From contig WOAB01000215.1 of assembly GCA_027886185.1 (NCBI GenBank), positions 1-64,000 of the forward strand: a DNA stretch of 64,000 nt, written 5' to 3'. Both the position numbers and the translations under genes were made by a program. Of this stretch, positions 10,615 to 20,842 are shown piece by piece. This DNA is from Rheum nobile (taxonomy: Eukaryota; Streptophyta; Magnoliopsida; Caryophyllales; Polygonaceae). How positions within the stretch are numbered: position 1 is the stretch's first letter; the number at the start of each line of letters is the position of its first letter. Under the pieces are notes generated by a model. The model was not told the origin of the DNA. It saw nothing but the letters and a program-made list of their open reading frames with translations, and did not search any database.

Positions 10615-13600
10615 ATGGGTAAAAGGTAAATTTTGGTTAGCTCATTGTGTGTAGTTTTCATAGTTGACATCCTGTCATGTTGTGTTTAAGTATGTTCGTT
10701 TTGTATATATTGACCTTGTATAATTTGTATTTTTTAGGGTCATTTATTGAGATTTGAAGGGAAAAAATTCATCGGCAGAGTCAACCAAAACTGTTGGCGT
10801 GAATTGCTGAATCTTATTGAGAAATGCCTCTCCCCTGTGGACTGGCAGAGGATAATAATTGTCCATTTGGACCTACTGTGAAGATGGTTCGTCGACAAAA
10901 CTTTTCATGCCAGCTTGTACATTACGTTTTATTCCGTCAAGTAGAAACGAGAAGTTGTGGGAGATGTGGTATGACCTGCAAGGACAGCTGCTGCGTTTTT
11001 CAATGAAGGAATTTGCACTTGTGACGGGGTTATGCTGTCACAGAATGAAAGATAATGAGCTGAACCCGGATAAAAATGCCGTGAAAGAGTTATTTGATGT
11101 ACAGAATTTGACGTTGGGTGAGCTCGAGTCTTTATTTATGCGTACACAGCTTGATAGCCCTTTGAAATATAAGATGGCGTTATTGATTATATTAGAGGGC
11201 GTCATTCTTGGGGTTGAGAAAAAAGTTCGCATAAGCACAGGTCATGTCAAATTATTGGTTGATATCGATCGATTCACGAAATTCCCATGGGGCAGGATTA
11301 GCTACATTGAAACTCACCAGGGATTGAGTTCAACGGTGAAGAATAGATTGGAAACGGTTGAAACAAGCAGAGACTCAAGTGCAAGGTTGGTTACAAACTC
11401 AAGGGGTTGCCAATGGCCTTTCAGGTAACATGACAGGATGTAATGTATATTGTTTTGAAGTTGGTATTGTAGTTACAATATTGATGGTTTGGTTGTTTGA
11501 AGCTGTTAACCAATTGCTTCAGCGTTTGCACATTTGGTGGATAAGGAGGCCTACCCACGCGGTCTACGATGGTCATCAGATTCACAACCTGATGCGACGG
11601 CTGTGGAGTCTTTCTTAGGGAAGGCCACATCCCGTTTATTCCAAATGTGGTGTTGATAGAGGTCTTAAATAATGCAAATTTTATGGGGAAGTGAAGGACA
11701 CTTACTTTGACAAGGCAGTTGAGAAATTCGAGCTAAGTAATAAGAGGTCTATCAATGATAGAAGAAAAGGAAAGAGTGATTCGGACTCTGCCCCTGCTAC
11801 AAAGTCCTCAGGCCTGGATGCAAGACAAGTGATGTGCGCTATGAAAGAGCTTCATGAGCGTATGATTAATTTGGAAAACCAAGTGGACGCAGGGTTTTGT
11901 GCTATGAATAAAACCTTGGGCATAATGCAACAGATGATCAAGGAGAAGGTATTCAACAAGTCAGGTTCAACAAATGATGAACAAGAGGAAGGGGAGGTAA
12001 GATAACTGTCAACAATCGTTATTAAGTTATGTTTGGGAACTTAGATAGCTGAAGCATTTTTACTTGTGTAGAATAGTATGTCATTTTGAAAAGGCAAAAT
12101 GTCACTTTGTTAAACTTGAGATTAGCAGTTACTTGTATTTGTTGTCAGTTTAAGCCTTTTTTTTGACAGACATTATAACATGAATGTCATAGTTAGTTAA
12201 TAGAAAAAGGTAGTTTATAAGTTGGATGGATGCATAAAGCTCTGTTTTTGACAATCATTATAGAATGGTGCACTTACTTATTATTCTTTTGAGTTAAATC
12301 TAAATTGTAATTTATTGAAGCAGAATGTTGTACATGGTCGTGATAAGGATGTCGAAATGGATAGAATGGGGGGGGGGGGGGGTCTGATTCAAATCCCCTA
12401 CAGGATGACGATGATGAAGGTGCCACTAAAGTCGACAATGGCAATTTAGGATATATGGTTGTTTATCGAGAGCCAAAGGATGATGAAGATGGTGCAGTTC
12501 AGACGCGATGATGTTGAGGGTGCAGTAGAAGATGAGGCGGAAAATGGAGAAACGATGACAAAAGAAGAAGACAATAAGAAAGAAGGAAAGCAAGTTGCAA
12601 GGAAGACTCGTTCAAAAAGAAGAAGGATGATAAAGATGGTGCAATTCAGAGAGATGATGTTGAGGGTTGCAATACAGGATGAGGGGGAAAAGTATTTGCA
12701 AGGAAGGAAAAGTATTTACAAGAAGACTCGCTCAGAAAAGAAGATGGGTGATGAAGATGGCACAGTTCAGAATGAGGCGAAAAATAAAAAGGAGGACAAG
12801 AGGAGTGGAGGTATGCATCAATAAATCTTCCTGACAGGATGGTCCCTCAGATCACCAACATGTTATTTATGAAAAAGCTTATTTGCAGACGCTAAAACAA
12901 GCTGAGGTGGAAGGAGAGTCTACCAAAGAATCAATTGGACTCTCAACAAGAAAAAGCAGCTCAAAAAACAATTGATCATACAACTGGTGACTGAAGGACC
13001 ATCCTGTCAGGAAGAGAGGACTGTCCAGAGAAGCCGATAATCCCAAACGATGCAAGGTTTCAACGCCCAACGGATTTTCAAACATGAATAAATTGCAGCG
13101 TTGGTTAGACTCGAAGGAAAGGTTATGAAGTTGTCCCTCTTGTCTTGATGATATGAACATGTCTTGAAGATATGAATGCGTGTTTTGAGATGTTAATTAA
13201 ACCATGTTATGATGTAGTGAGGAAATTGTTTCTCCAAGTGGAGAAAATCTACAGAGGGAGTTTTTTGAGCCATTGTTGCAACCAAAGGGGTGGCTGAAAT
13301 CTAAGGTAAACTCCTTTCAATTTTTATATAAATTATCGTGGCATGCAGCAATTTCTGGTATGACATATATTTTTGGTTTGTAGCACTTGGACGCATGTAT
13401 GTATTATCTTGGCTGTCGTTGTGCGTGACAAACCAGTGGCAATATTGGACACCTGGTTTCAGCGTAATTTGGACAAGGAAATGAATAGATGGTTATCCGA
13501 TTAAACAAAGTTATGTTGCTGATGGATCTAAGATGAGATACCTACGTGGGGAACTGCCTGCAATTTATGGGAAGGATTGGAAGGATGTGGATCGTATATA

Positions 13601-14086
13601 CCTCCCCTTCAATTTCAAGGACAAACCATTGGGTAGCTCTGGAGATACAACTTAGTAAATGGTTGTGTCACTGTATACGATCCCGACGTCAATTTGTTCA
13701 AATTGTCGAAAGTCCATAGGCTCCTTGCAGAGTTGACATATATTCTTCCTGTCATGATAGCACAATATGAGCCTTTGGCAACAATTTATGAAGATAGGCG
13801 GGGAAATCCCCTAAATGTGACTCGTGTTCCTACATTGGAGAGAAACAAGAGAGGGTAAGTTGTTTACAGAAATTGTTCATTTGTTTGTGTGAAATTGGTT
13901 ATAATATCAGCAAACCAACTACATTTTTTACTTGTGTGCAGGGGCGATTGTGGCGTCTTCACGATCAAGTACATAGAAATGCTAAGTTCCGGACGTCAAA
14001 ACATCGTGAACGTGGGTGACAAATTTGTGGATGAGTACAGAAAAAGGATAGCCGATAGTTTGTTCGATATGAACTGGTTTGACTAG
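10615..14086 (+). pseudogene. DUF1985-Ulp1 gene A (broken)
   Basis: Part one is DUF1985. It runs from a short possible start exon (MGKR at 10,615) through the region at 10,740-11,425 with LLRFSMKEFALVTGL and YKMALLIILEGVILG, then after an intron VWLFEAVNQL. Charged linker exons with acidic/basic runs follow (11,690-12,820). The C-terminal exons (13,530-14,086) are a Ulp1-type cysteine protease, with the catalytic-histidine block NHWVALEIQLSKW, aspartate in VYDPDVN and cysteine in GDCGVFTIKYIEML. Frame breaks occur near 10,835, near 10,949, just before the NHW block near 13,624 (an extra A in a short A run) and again near 13,667. A 15-G run lies in a linker exon. The family is transposon-borne. 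Proteolytic activity cannot be expected from this copy unless the indels are sequencing errors. Confidence 0.75.
12368..12382 (+). repeat. Poly(G) tract, 15 nt, within gene A
   Basis: An uninterrupted run of 15 G lies in the linker region of gene A. Its length in a putative coding exon makes frame unpredictable there and may reflect slippage or assembly error. Confidence 0.85.
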
Positions 14087-14796
14087 TGGAAGATATGTTA
14101 TTCACTTTCATGTAAGCTTCACTGTAGTTGGGATAGTACTAGTGTTGTATGATTCCTTGTTGGGTGGTTTTCGCTAGAATTGACTTGTATTGTTGACAAT
14201 AACTTGTGTTGAAATTGTTTTGGAAATCTAGCAAAATTGGTTGGTGCATTTCTTGTTCATAATTCCTGCCAGTGTTGTTCATAATTCCTGTCAGTGTTGT
14301 TTGGAAATCTAGGGTAATTGCTACTTCGTTGTAGATGCATACTTCGTGTCAGTGTTGTTCATAATTCCTGCGAGTAAAGTTTCTTTGTAATTTGCGTACA
14401 TATTGTTTTTATCACATTGTATAATCCTATTGTCGGAAATATTATTTGTAATATTATTTGTTCACCGATTTGACCGTTTTAATAATATTTAATTTAGAAT
14501 AAAAAAGCGTAAGACATACACCGATTTACCTTTCTTCGAAGTTCGAATTCTCCCAAAAGCCCCTCCGTGTTTACCTTCCAAAATTCCCTCCATATTTCTT
14601 ATTTTTCCTTCCCAAGAAGGCGACTCTGCAAACATCCATCATTGTTATTAGACATTTTCTTCTTCCCCAGAAGGCGACTCTTCAACTCCTCCATCTTTCT
14701 CGATTTTTGCTTACTCTTGAAGTCCATCTCCACATTTTCTTACTTACTCCCTCCTCCATCTTTCTCCATTAACGCATTACAAAAGAACCCTAGAAA

Positions 14797-17700
14797 ATGG
14801 CAGTGCTTAGAGACCGTAAAGAATCGAGCCCAAAGAAGAGTGGAGAGAAAAGGAAGAGAAAAGAAGACGACAGCCAGGTTTCGAAAGAAGAAGAAGCAGG
14901 GAGACGAAGTGCATGCGAAAGGCGGAAAAACTTCTAACAGTTCCATAGGGAAAAAAGCTGCGAAGGGCAGGTCGAGGCCAAAAGCGAAACCAGTATAGGG
15001 AATAAACCCTTAATCTTTAAAGAGGATGTAAGTTGTCTAAATTTTTTGTTTAGGGCTTAGCGTAATTTTTCAATTGTCCTGTCACCCATCTGAAATGGTT
15101 ACTTCTTTATCATGAGTGTTTTTTTAGGGTTTTATGTTTTTTTATCTGTCGTCTGACGCTTCTGAATGATTTGATTGCGTTTGTTATGGTTATTTTCATT
15201 TGGCTTGCAGATTAGGTACAATTATTTCAGAGGTGAAACTTTCTATGGCAGAATTAACATCAACTGTAGGGTGCACTTTGTTCGTGAGATTGAAAACAAG
15301 TTGACACATGTGGATTGGCAACGGGTTTTGGATGGCCCGTTTGGAAAAGTTTTGAAAATGTTGCAGTAGGTATCATTTGATTCACAGACATTGCATGCAG
15401 TTCTATTTAAGCAACTTGAAACAAAAAGAAGTGGGAGTCTTGGTATGAGGTGCAGGAAAAGAGTTGAGGTTTTCGATTAAGGAGTTCTCTCTCATAACTA
15501 GACTGAATTGTGGTGAACTTCCATTTGTGGATACTAAAGCAGACGGGCTAGTAATGGAGCGTTTTTTGGTAGTCCTAGTGGTCCTAAGACGACCATACAA
15601 GATGTTTACAACAGATTTAAAGAACATCGTGAATTGGACAACTACAAAATGAAATTGGCACTGTTGTTGATAGTTGAAGGTCTGTTGCTGGGAGGGGATA
15701 AGAAGAGGCTAGTGAAGCCGCTGCATGTTAGGCTGTTGGAGAATATGGATTACTTTTGGGATTATCCATGGGGAAGGGTTGCTTATGAAGAGCTTCACAA
15801 GTCATTGACCACAACATTGGCCAAAAGGATGCAAACAGTAGAGAAGGCAAAGCTACTCTCCGACACACCAAGAATTCCATATTCCATTCAAGGCATGTCA
15901 GTTGTGTTCCAGGTAGTTTTATTGCTTCAAATATTAATTACTTTATGCTATACTATGACAGGATATTTGAGTACTGGGTGACAGGATCGTGGTGAATATG
16001 CATGGAGTTTTTCTTGTTTGATTGACACTATATAGTAGTTTTCCAACATACTTTTATTTGCATTCCAGATTGTTTTAGGGTGACATGATCTAAATTTATA
16101 ATGGTTGAAATATGAATTACTGAATGTGTTTTATTTGCAGCATAGTAGTATACTTTATGCTATACTATGACATGATATTTGAGTACAGGGCGACAGGATA
16201 ATGGTGAATATGCAGGAAGTTTTTCTTGTTTGATTGACACTACATAGTAGTTTTCCAACATACTTTTATTTGCATTCCAGATTGTTTTAGGATGACCTGA
16301 TCTAAATTTGTAATGGTTGAAATATGAATTACTGAATGTGTTTTATTTGCAGCATAGTAGTATACTTTATGCTATACTATGACAGGGTATTTGAGTACAG
16401 GGCGACAGGATCATGGTGAATATGCAGGAAGTTTTCTTGTTTGATTGACACTACATAGTAGTTTTCCAACATACTTTTATTTGCATTCCAGATTGTTTTA
16501 GGGTGACCTGATTTAAATTTGTAATGGTTGAAATATGAATTACTGAATGTGTTTTATTTGCAGCATAGTAGTATAATTTATGCTATACTATGACAGGATA
16601 TTTGAATACTGGGTGACAGGATCGTGGTGAACATGCATGAAGTTTTTCTTGTTTGATTGACACTACATAGTAGTTTTCCAACATACTTTTATTTGCATTC
16701 CAGATTGTTTTAGGGTGACCTGATCTAAATTTATAATGGTTGAAATATGAATTACTGAATGTATTTTATTTGCAGCATAGTAGTATACTTTATGCTATAC
16801 TATGACATGATATTTGAGTACAGGGCGATAGGATAATGGTGAATATGCAGGAAGTTTTCTTGTTTGATTGACACTACATAGTAGTATTCCAACATACTTT
16901 TATTTGCATTCCAGATTGTTTTAGGGTGACCTGATCTAAATTATAGGGTGACATGATAAAATGAAATAATGTATCTTAATTTGCTAATTCTTAAACCACT
17001 TGTTATTGTAGATATGGGTATGGGAAGCTGTGCCAACATTTGGTCTCCAATTTGCATCAAAGTTGAGTGAATCTGCAATGCCTCGAGGTCTTCGTTGGTT
17101 TTCAGATGACGCCCCTGAACATGGAGTGTTGGAGTTGTCTTTGGCTGATCCTACACATGTGGTTAAGCCCACTCTTATTCCTGATGATGATGAGGTGGAT
17201 AAGCTGCCCGACTGCAAATATGTTGTTGAATTTGATGACCCGCATTTTGATAAAATTGTGAAGGAAGCAATGAAGGGTTTGAAAAAGAAGGGGAAGGGGA
17301 AGCAAGGAAAAGATGGAGCGAGCTCGAGTAATGCATCTGTGCAGTCATCAGAGGTGATAAGTCAGATGTTCAAAATGATGAAGAGGTTGGAAAAAGGAGT
17401 GCTTGACAGGATGAGAAGGCTGGAAAAGTGGGTATCAAAGGAGGAGGAGGTGCCTAAGCTCAAGAGTACTGGGAAATCAAAGAATTATTCGGATGAGGAT
17501 GAATCCTATGGTAAGTCTGATGAGGAAGAGGAGGAAGTTTATAAGGATGATGAGGTGGAGGATAAGAAGGTTGAGGGTGTTTTATCTGAGAGTGATGAGG
17601 TTGAGAGTGATGAGGTTGAGAGTGAGGATAATGATGATGATGATGAATCTGGTGATGGTGATGAGGCTAATCACAAGGAAGAACTTCGGCAGGGTGGTGA

Positions 17701-19418
17701 CAAACCGAAGGAGGATGACAAGGTAGATGTTTCTGATGAGGAGGAAGTTTCTGATGAGGATAATGAGACTGATGGTGAGGAAGTTAAGGAGGCTGTGGTG
17801 GAGAAGGTTGCGGTGGAGAAGGTAGAGGCTGAGGTTCAGGAGGCTGCGGTGGAGAAGGTAAAGGCTGAAGGAAAAGAGGTATAAAAATTATCAAATTTTC
17901 ATCACTACTATGACATTATTATTTGTACGAATTGACAAGATTCTAGTGTGTGAGTTTTTATGTTTTACAAGAAAAGGCTGGCATGGTGACAGGATTTGTA
18001 CGCATGCATGACATGGTTATTATGATTGCAGGATTTTGATAATTCCATTGAGGCTAACAATGATGTTGAGGGTGCGTATGGTGTTATGGCCATTGTCAAA
18101 GACATAAATGAAAATGTTGGCGTTGGTGAAAAGGACCAGGAGCAGGATTTTACTATCGACTTTGAAGGAGCACCGGAGGCTACCCAAGCTGAGGTAGAGG
18201 AAAGAGAGGAACCTCTTTCAGTGCTAGCTGCTGTGGTTGCTGCATCCAAGAAGGCGAAACCCAGAAATAAACGAGAGCAGCATCTCCAACCGAGGAGGTT
18301 TCTTCCTAGTCGTATGGTGAAGCCATCCGCTAAAAAACTAACACCTTACACAGATGAGAAAAAGGGGGAAATTGTGAAGAAGATAACCAAGAATTCACAG
18401 GTGAAGGAGATGACTGCTTTGCTGGAATGGATGAATGATGAAAGGTTAGTATCTCACGGATTTAATAATGTTCAACTATCTTTCATGGATTGAATTACGC
18501 CTTCTTTGTTTTTCAGCTCTAAGCCAATAGTTGGACTGTGTGGTGAAGAGATGGACAAAGACTGGTTTGGCCTACTACTGGAACCAAAAGCTTGGCTGGA
18601 AGATGGTGTAAGCTATTTAATTATGATGTCAACTTAGTTTACTGTTGGGATTTATTGCAATGCCTGACATGATGAATTATATTTTTTTGAAGCAAATCGA
18701 TGAAGTTTGTTGTTATATCCGTAAGGCGCTTTTGGAGTCCGAAGTTAAAAGCAAGGCCACAATATTGAACGTTTTCTGGACTGCTGATTATACGGATGCA
18801 TATAGAGACTATATCAAAAATGACTGCGCTGTTCCACCTGCATCTGAACGTGCACTCGCATGCTTTAGGGGAGATCGGCCTAAACCTTATGGGTCCAGTT
18901 GGGATGATCTGGACTTCATTTATTTCCCCCTCAACATCGATAACAATCATTGGGTGGTTGTTGAGATCGATCTGCAGCAATGGCAGGCAAATGTATATGA
19001 TTATAATGTGGATTTGAACCCTAACTTGGCCATAGAGAACTGGGTGCATGGGATTTGTCGGTTTCTTCCTCACTTCATGACACAGTACCCCCCGCTTGCC
19101 AAGAAATTTGAACATCGGGGTACTCAAGAGATTAAATTTGAGAGAATTCAAGGACTGAAGCAGAACAAGCGTGGGTAAGTCGAAATATCAATCCCCTTAC
19201 GAATTTTATTACATACTTCATCTGAGTAACAAAGTGCATATTGTGTTCGTAGTCATGACTGTGGGATATACACTCTAAAACACATGGAGTTGCTAAGTGC
19301 TGGTTGGAAAAATCTGGACGTTGTGGCAGACAAATTTATTGACGGCTTCAGGAGCGACATGGCTCACAACGTGTTTGACGGGGTCTGGAGGTCGAGCCTA
19401 ACGAAGTGCATCATTTAG
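14797..19418 (+). CDS. DUF1985-Ulp1 protein gene B (3' two thirds intact)
   Basis: The possible start at 14,797 gives a lysine/arginine-rich, nuclear-signal-like N-terminus (MAVLRDRKESSPKKSGEKRK), but that frame stops before the DUF1985 part. DUF1985 covers 15,210-15,912 (RFSIKEFSLITRLNCG, YKMKLALLLIVEGLLLGG, WDYPWGRVAYE) and has indels near 15,427, 15,455 and 15,570. After a repeat-filled intron the rest is clean: exons 17,012-17,878, 18,032-18,444, 18,517-18,607, 18,693-19,174 and 19,253-19,418 join in phase. They encode PRGLRWFSDD, an extreme Asp/Glu-rich linker, and a C-terminal Ulp1-like cysteine protease with His in NNHWVVVEID (codon 18,948), Asp in VYDYNVDLN (18,999) and Cys in HDCGIYTLKHMELL (19,260). 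The fold is that of SUMO proteases. Whether SUMO is the substrate is unknown. DUF1985 makes it a VANC-like candidate. Confidence 0.75.
15941..16945 (+). repeat. Intronic tandem array, about 212-bp unit, four full copies plus a partial
   Basis: The anchor CTTTATGCTATACTATGACA recurs at 15,941, 16,153, 16,365, 16,576 (one base changed) and 16,788. The last unit breaks off near 16,945. Each unit carries two versions of the element's nonamer (TGACAGGAT or one-base variants such as TGACATGAT and CGACAGGAT). Each full unit also has a splice-acceptor-like TTTTATTTGCAG. The array lies inside the intron between the DUF1985 exon and the exon starting at 17,012 of gene B, so it concentrates motif copies next to the DUF1985 gene. 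Confidence 0.9.
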
Positions 19419-19725
19419 ATTACATGCAATGTTATTTGGATATTTGGATTGGATATTTGGATTACATACAATGTTATGACTACTTCAACTTGTTTAGATT
19501 GCATACCAACTGTTTCTGTATCCTGTCAATCTTGTCAACCGTCATGATATTATCATTAACTGCCCCCCAACGCCATTGACTGACAATAAAAAATTAGTCA
19601 ACCGTCATGAAATTATCATTAACTGCCCACCAACTTCCATCAATCAGTGACAAGATATTAACCCAATTAATTAAATTAAGCACCCTCATAAATGTAACCC
19701 TAACCGCCACCAACCCAAAAACCTC

Positions 19726-19734
19726 TTTATATAC
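19726..19734 (+). promoter_or_regulatory. TATA box of the 143-aa gene
   Basis: TTTATATAC lies 115 bp before the ATG at 19,841, in a spacer of about 420 bp after the stop of gene B, a plausible plant promoter position with a leader of roughly 80 nt. Confidence 0.5.
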
Positions 19735-19840
19735 CCCCTCATACGAAACCATATTTCCTCATCCACAATCTGCTCCAAAACTTCTTCCACTTCCTCACCC
19801 TAAAAACTCTAATTTCCCTTCTCTTGTTTCGTTTGTTTCC

Positions 19841-20272
19841 ATGGCTTATGAGCCTAACGACTATGAATGGGGCCTTAACGATCACATGGTTTACACAACT
19901 GTCCATACCGGTGGGAGACTCATCCCTTCAAGGGGACAAAATGCCAGGATTTCAAGCCATGTCTACCAAGGCGGGAGGACCCAAAACTGGAGGCCCTCGG
20001 CTGATATGGTACAGGATATCCATTGGTTGCTCAACCAACTGTTTTGTTTTAACGATTACGAACAGGACACCGTTTACTTCTTCGATGTTGTGCCCCCCCA
20101 TGGCGGGCCTCGTACCTTGAGGGCCTTACAGCGCCGCGGAGACGCCGTCGCCCTTGCCGCCCAAGGTAGATCCGTTGCCTTCATAAACATATATGTCGTC
20201 ACTGGAGATGTTGTTGATGAACTTTCACAACGCGACGGCCCAGAATCATCTGTCTCCTCCACACATATTTAG
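19841..20272 (+). CDS. 143-aa orphan protein of the MULE
   Basis: A single-exon frame runs from ATG 19,841 (context TTTCCATGGC) to TAG at 20,270-20,272. The frame is also open upstream to 19,607, but the TATA box and the better start context favour the internal ATG. The protein begins MAYEPNDYEWGLNDHMVY. A middle stretch is rich in Gly/Arg/Asn, a hydrophobic patch reads SVAFINIYVVTGDVVDEL, and the tail is Ser/Thr-rich. No signal peptide or clear membrane segment is visible. I do not recognise the family. It lies between the Ulp1 gene and the convergent transposase gene, so a helper role is possible by position alone; Arabidopsis VANDAL21 also has a third gene, VANB, though I see no evidence of homology. 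Confidence 0.6.
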   Translation: MAYEPNDYEWGLNDHMVYTTVHTGGRLIPSRGQNARISSHVYQGGRTQNWRPSADMVQDIHWLLNQLFCFNDYEQDTVYFFDVVPPHGGPRTLRALQRRGDAVALAAQGRSVAFINIYVVTGDVVDELSQRDGPESSVSSTHI

Positions 20273-20842
20273 TATCTGATAAAGTAATCGAGGTTATGAA
20301 GTATGTTGTTTTATGATAGGTATGTCAAGTAGGAGAAGGATAATGTCATATAGTGACTATATATAGTCAGTAGGTTATGGTATATTATGTTATGGTAATG
20401 TCGCATGAATTAATATGTTATGTCAAGTAGGAAGATGATAATGTCATATTATGTAATTCTGTTTTATATAATATAGTATTTTATGGTAATGTCTTATTAT
20501 GTAATTCTGTTTTTCCTGTGTATTATTCAGATACCACTCATGTCGGTCTGTTGGTTATTTGAAGTCATGATAAATATGGAAGAATAATAAGTGGGAAGAA
20601 GTGTTAGGTATAGAATGGAGTGAAAGTTATTTCATATAAATATAACCAAAAGTAGTCAATATTGACAATGTCGGGATATATATATATATAACGATGACAG
20701 GATAATATTACATTAACATACGGATGCATATTAACAAAATACATACTATTTATACGAAAAGTAATATGAGTGGTAAGAGATCCTTCATCCATGTGGAACT
20801 CTTACTACACATATTAACAAAATAGTAACACAATTAACGGCA
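20273..20842. other. Spacer between convergent MULE genes
   Basis: AT-rich spacer with no gene, between the stop of the 143-aa gene (+) and the stop of the transposase gene (-). It contains a repeated TATGTCAAGTAGGA and GGTAATGTC word set, a (TA)n run near 20,680 and one exact TGACAGGAT at 20,695. Both 3' ends would place their polyadenylation signals here. Confidence 0.5.

Noticed and set aside
14567..14998. 143-codon basic open frame on +
   Set aside because: It overlaps the proposed start of gene B in another frame. Its first half is the translated CT-rich leader and only its last part could belong to gene B after a frameshift, so I did not list it as a gene.
15427..15430. Programmed -1 frameshift in DUF1985 genes
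   Set aside because: The shared break is real, but gene A lacks a slippery heptamer, so a shared ancestral indel is the simpler reading. Reported as an observation only.
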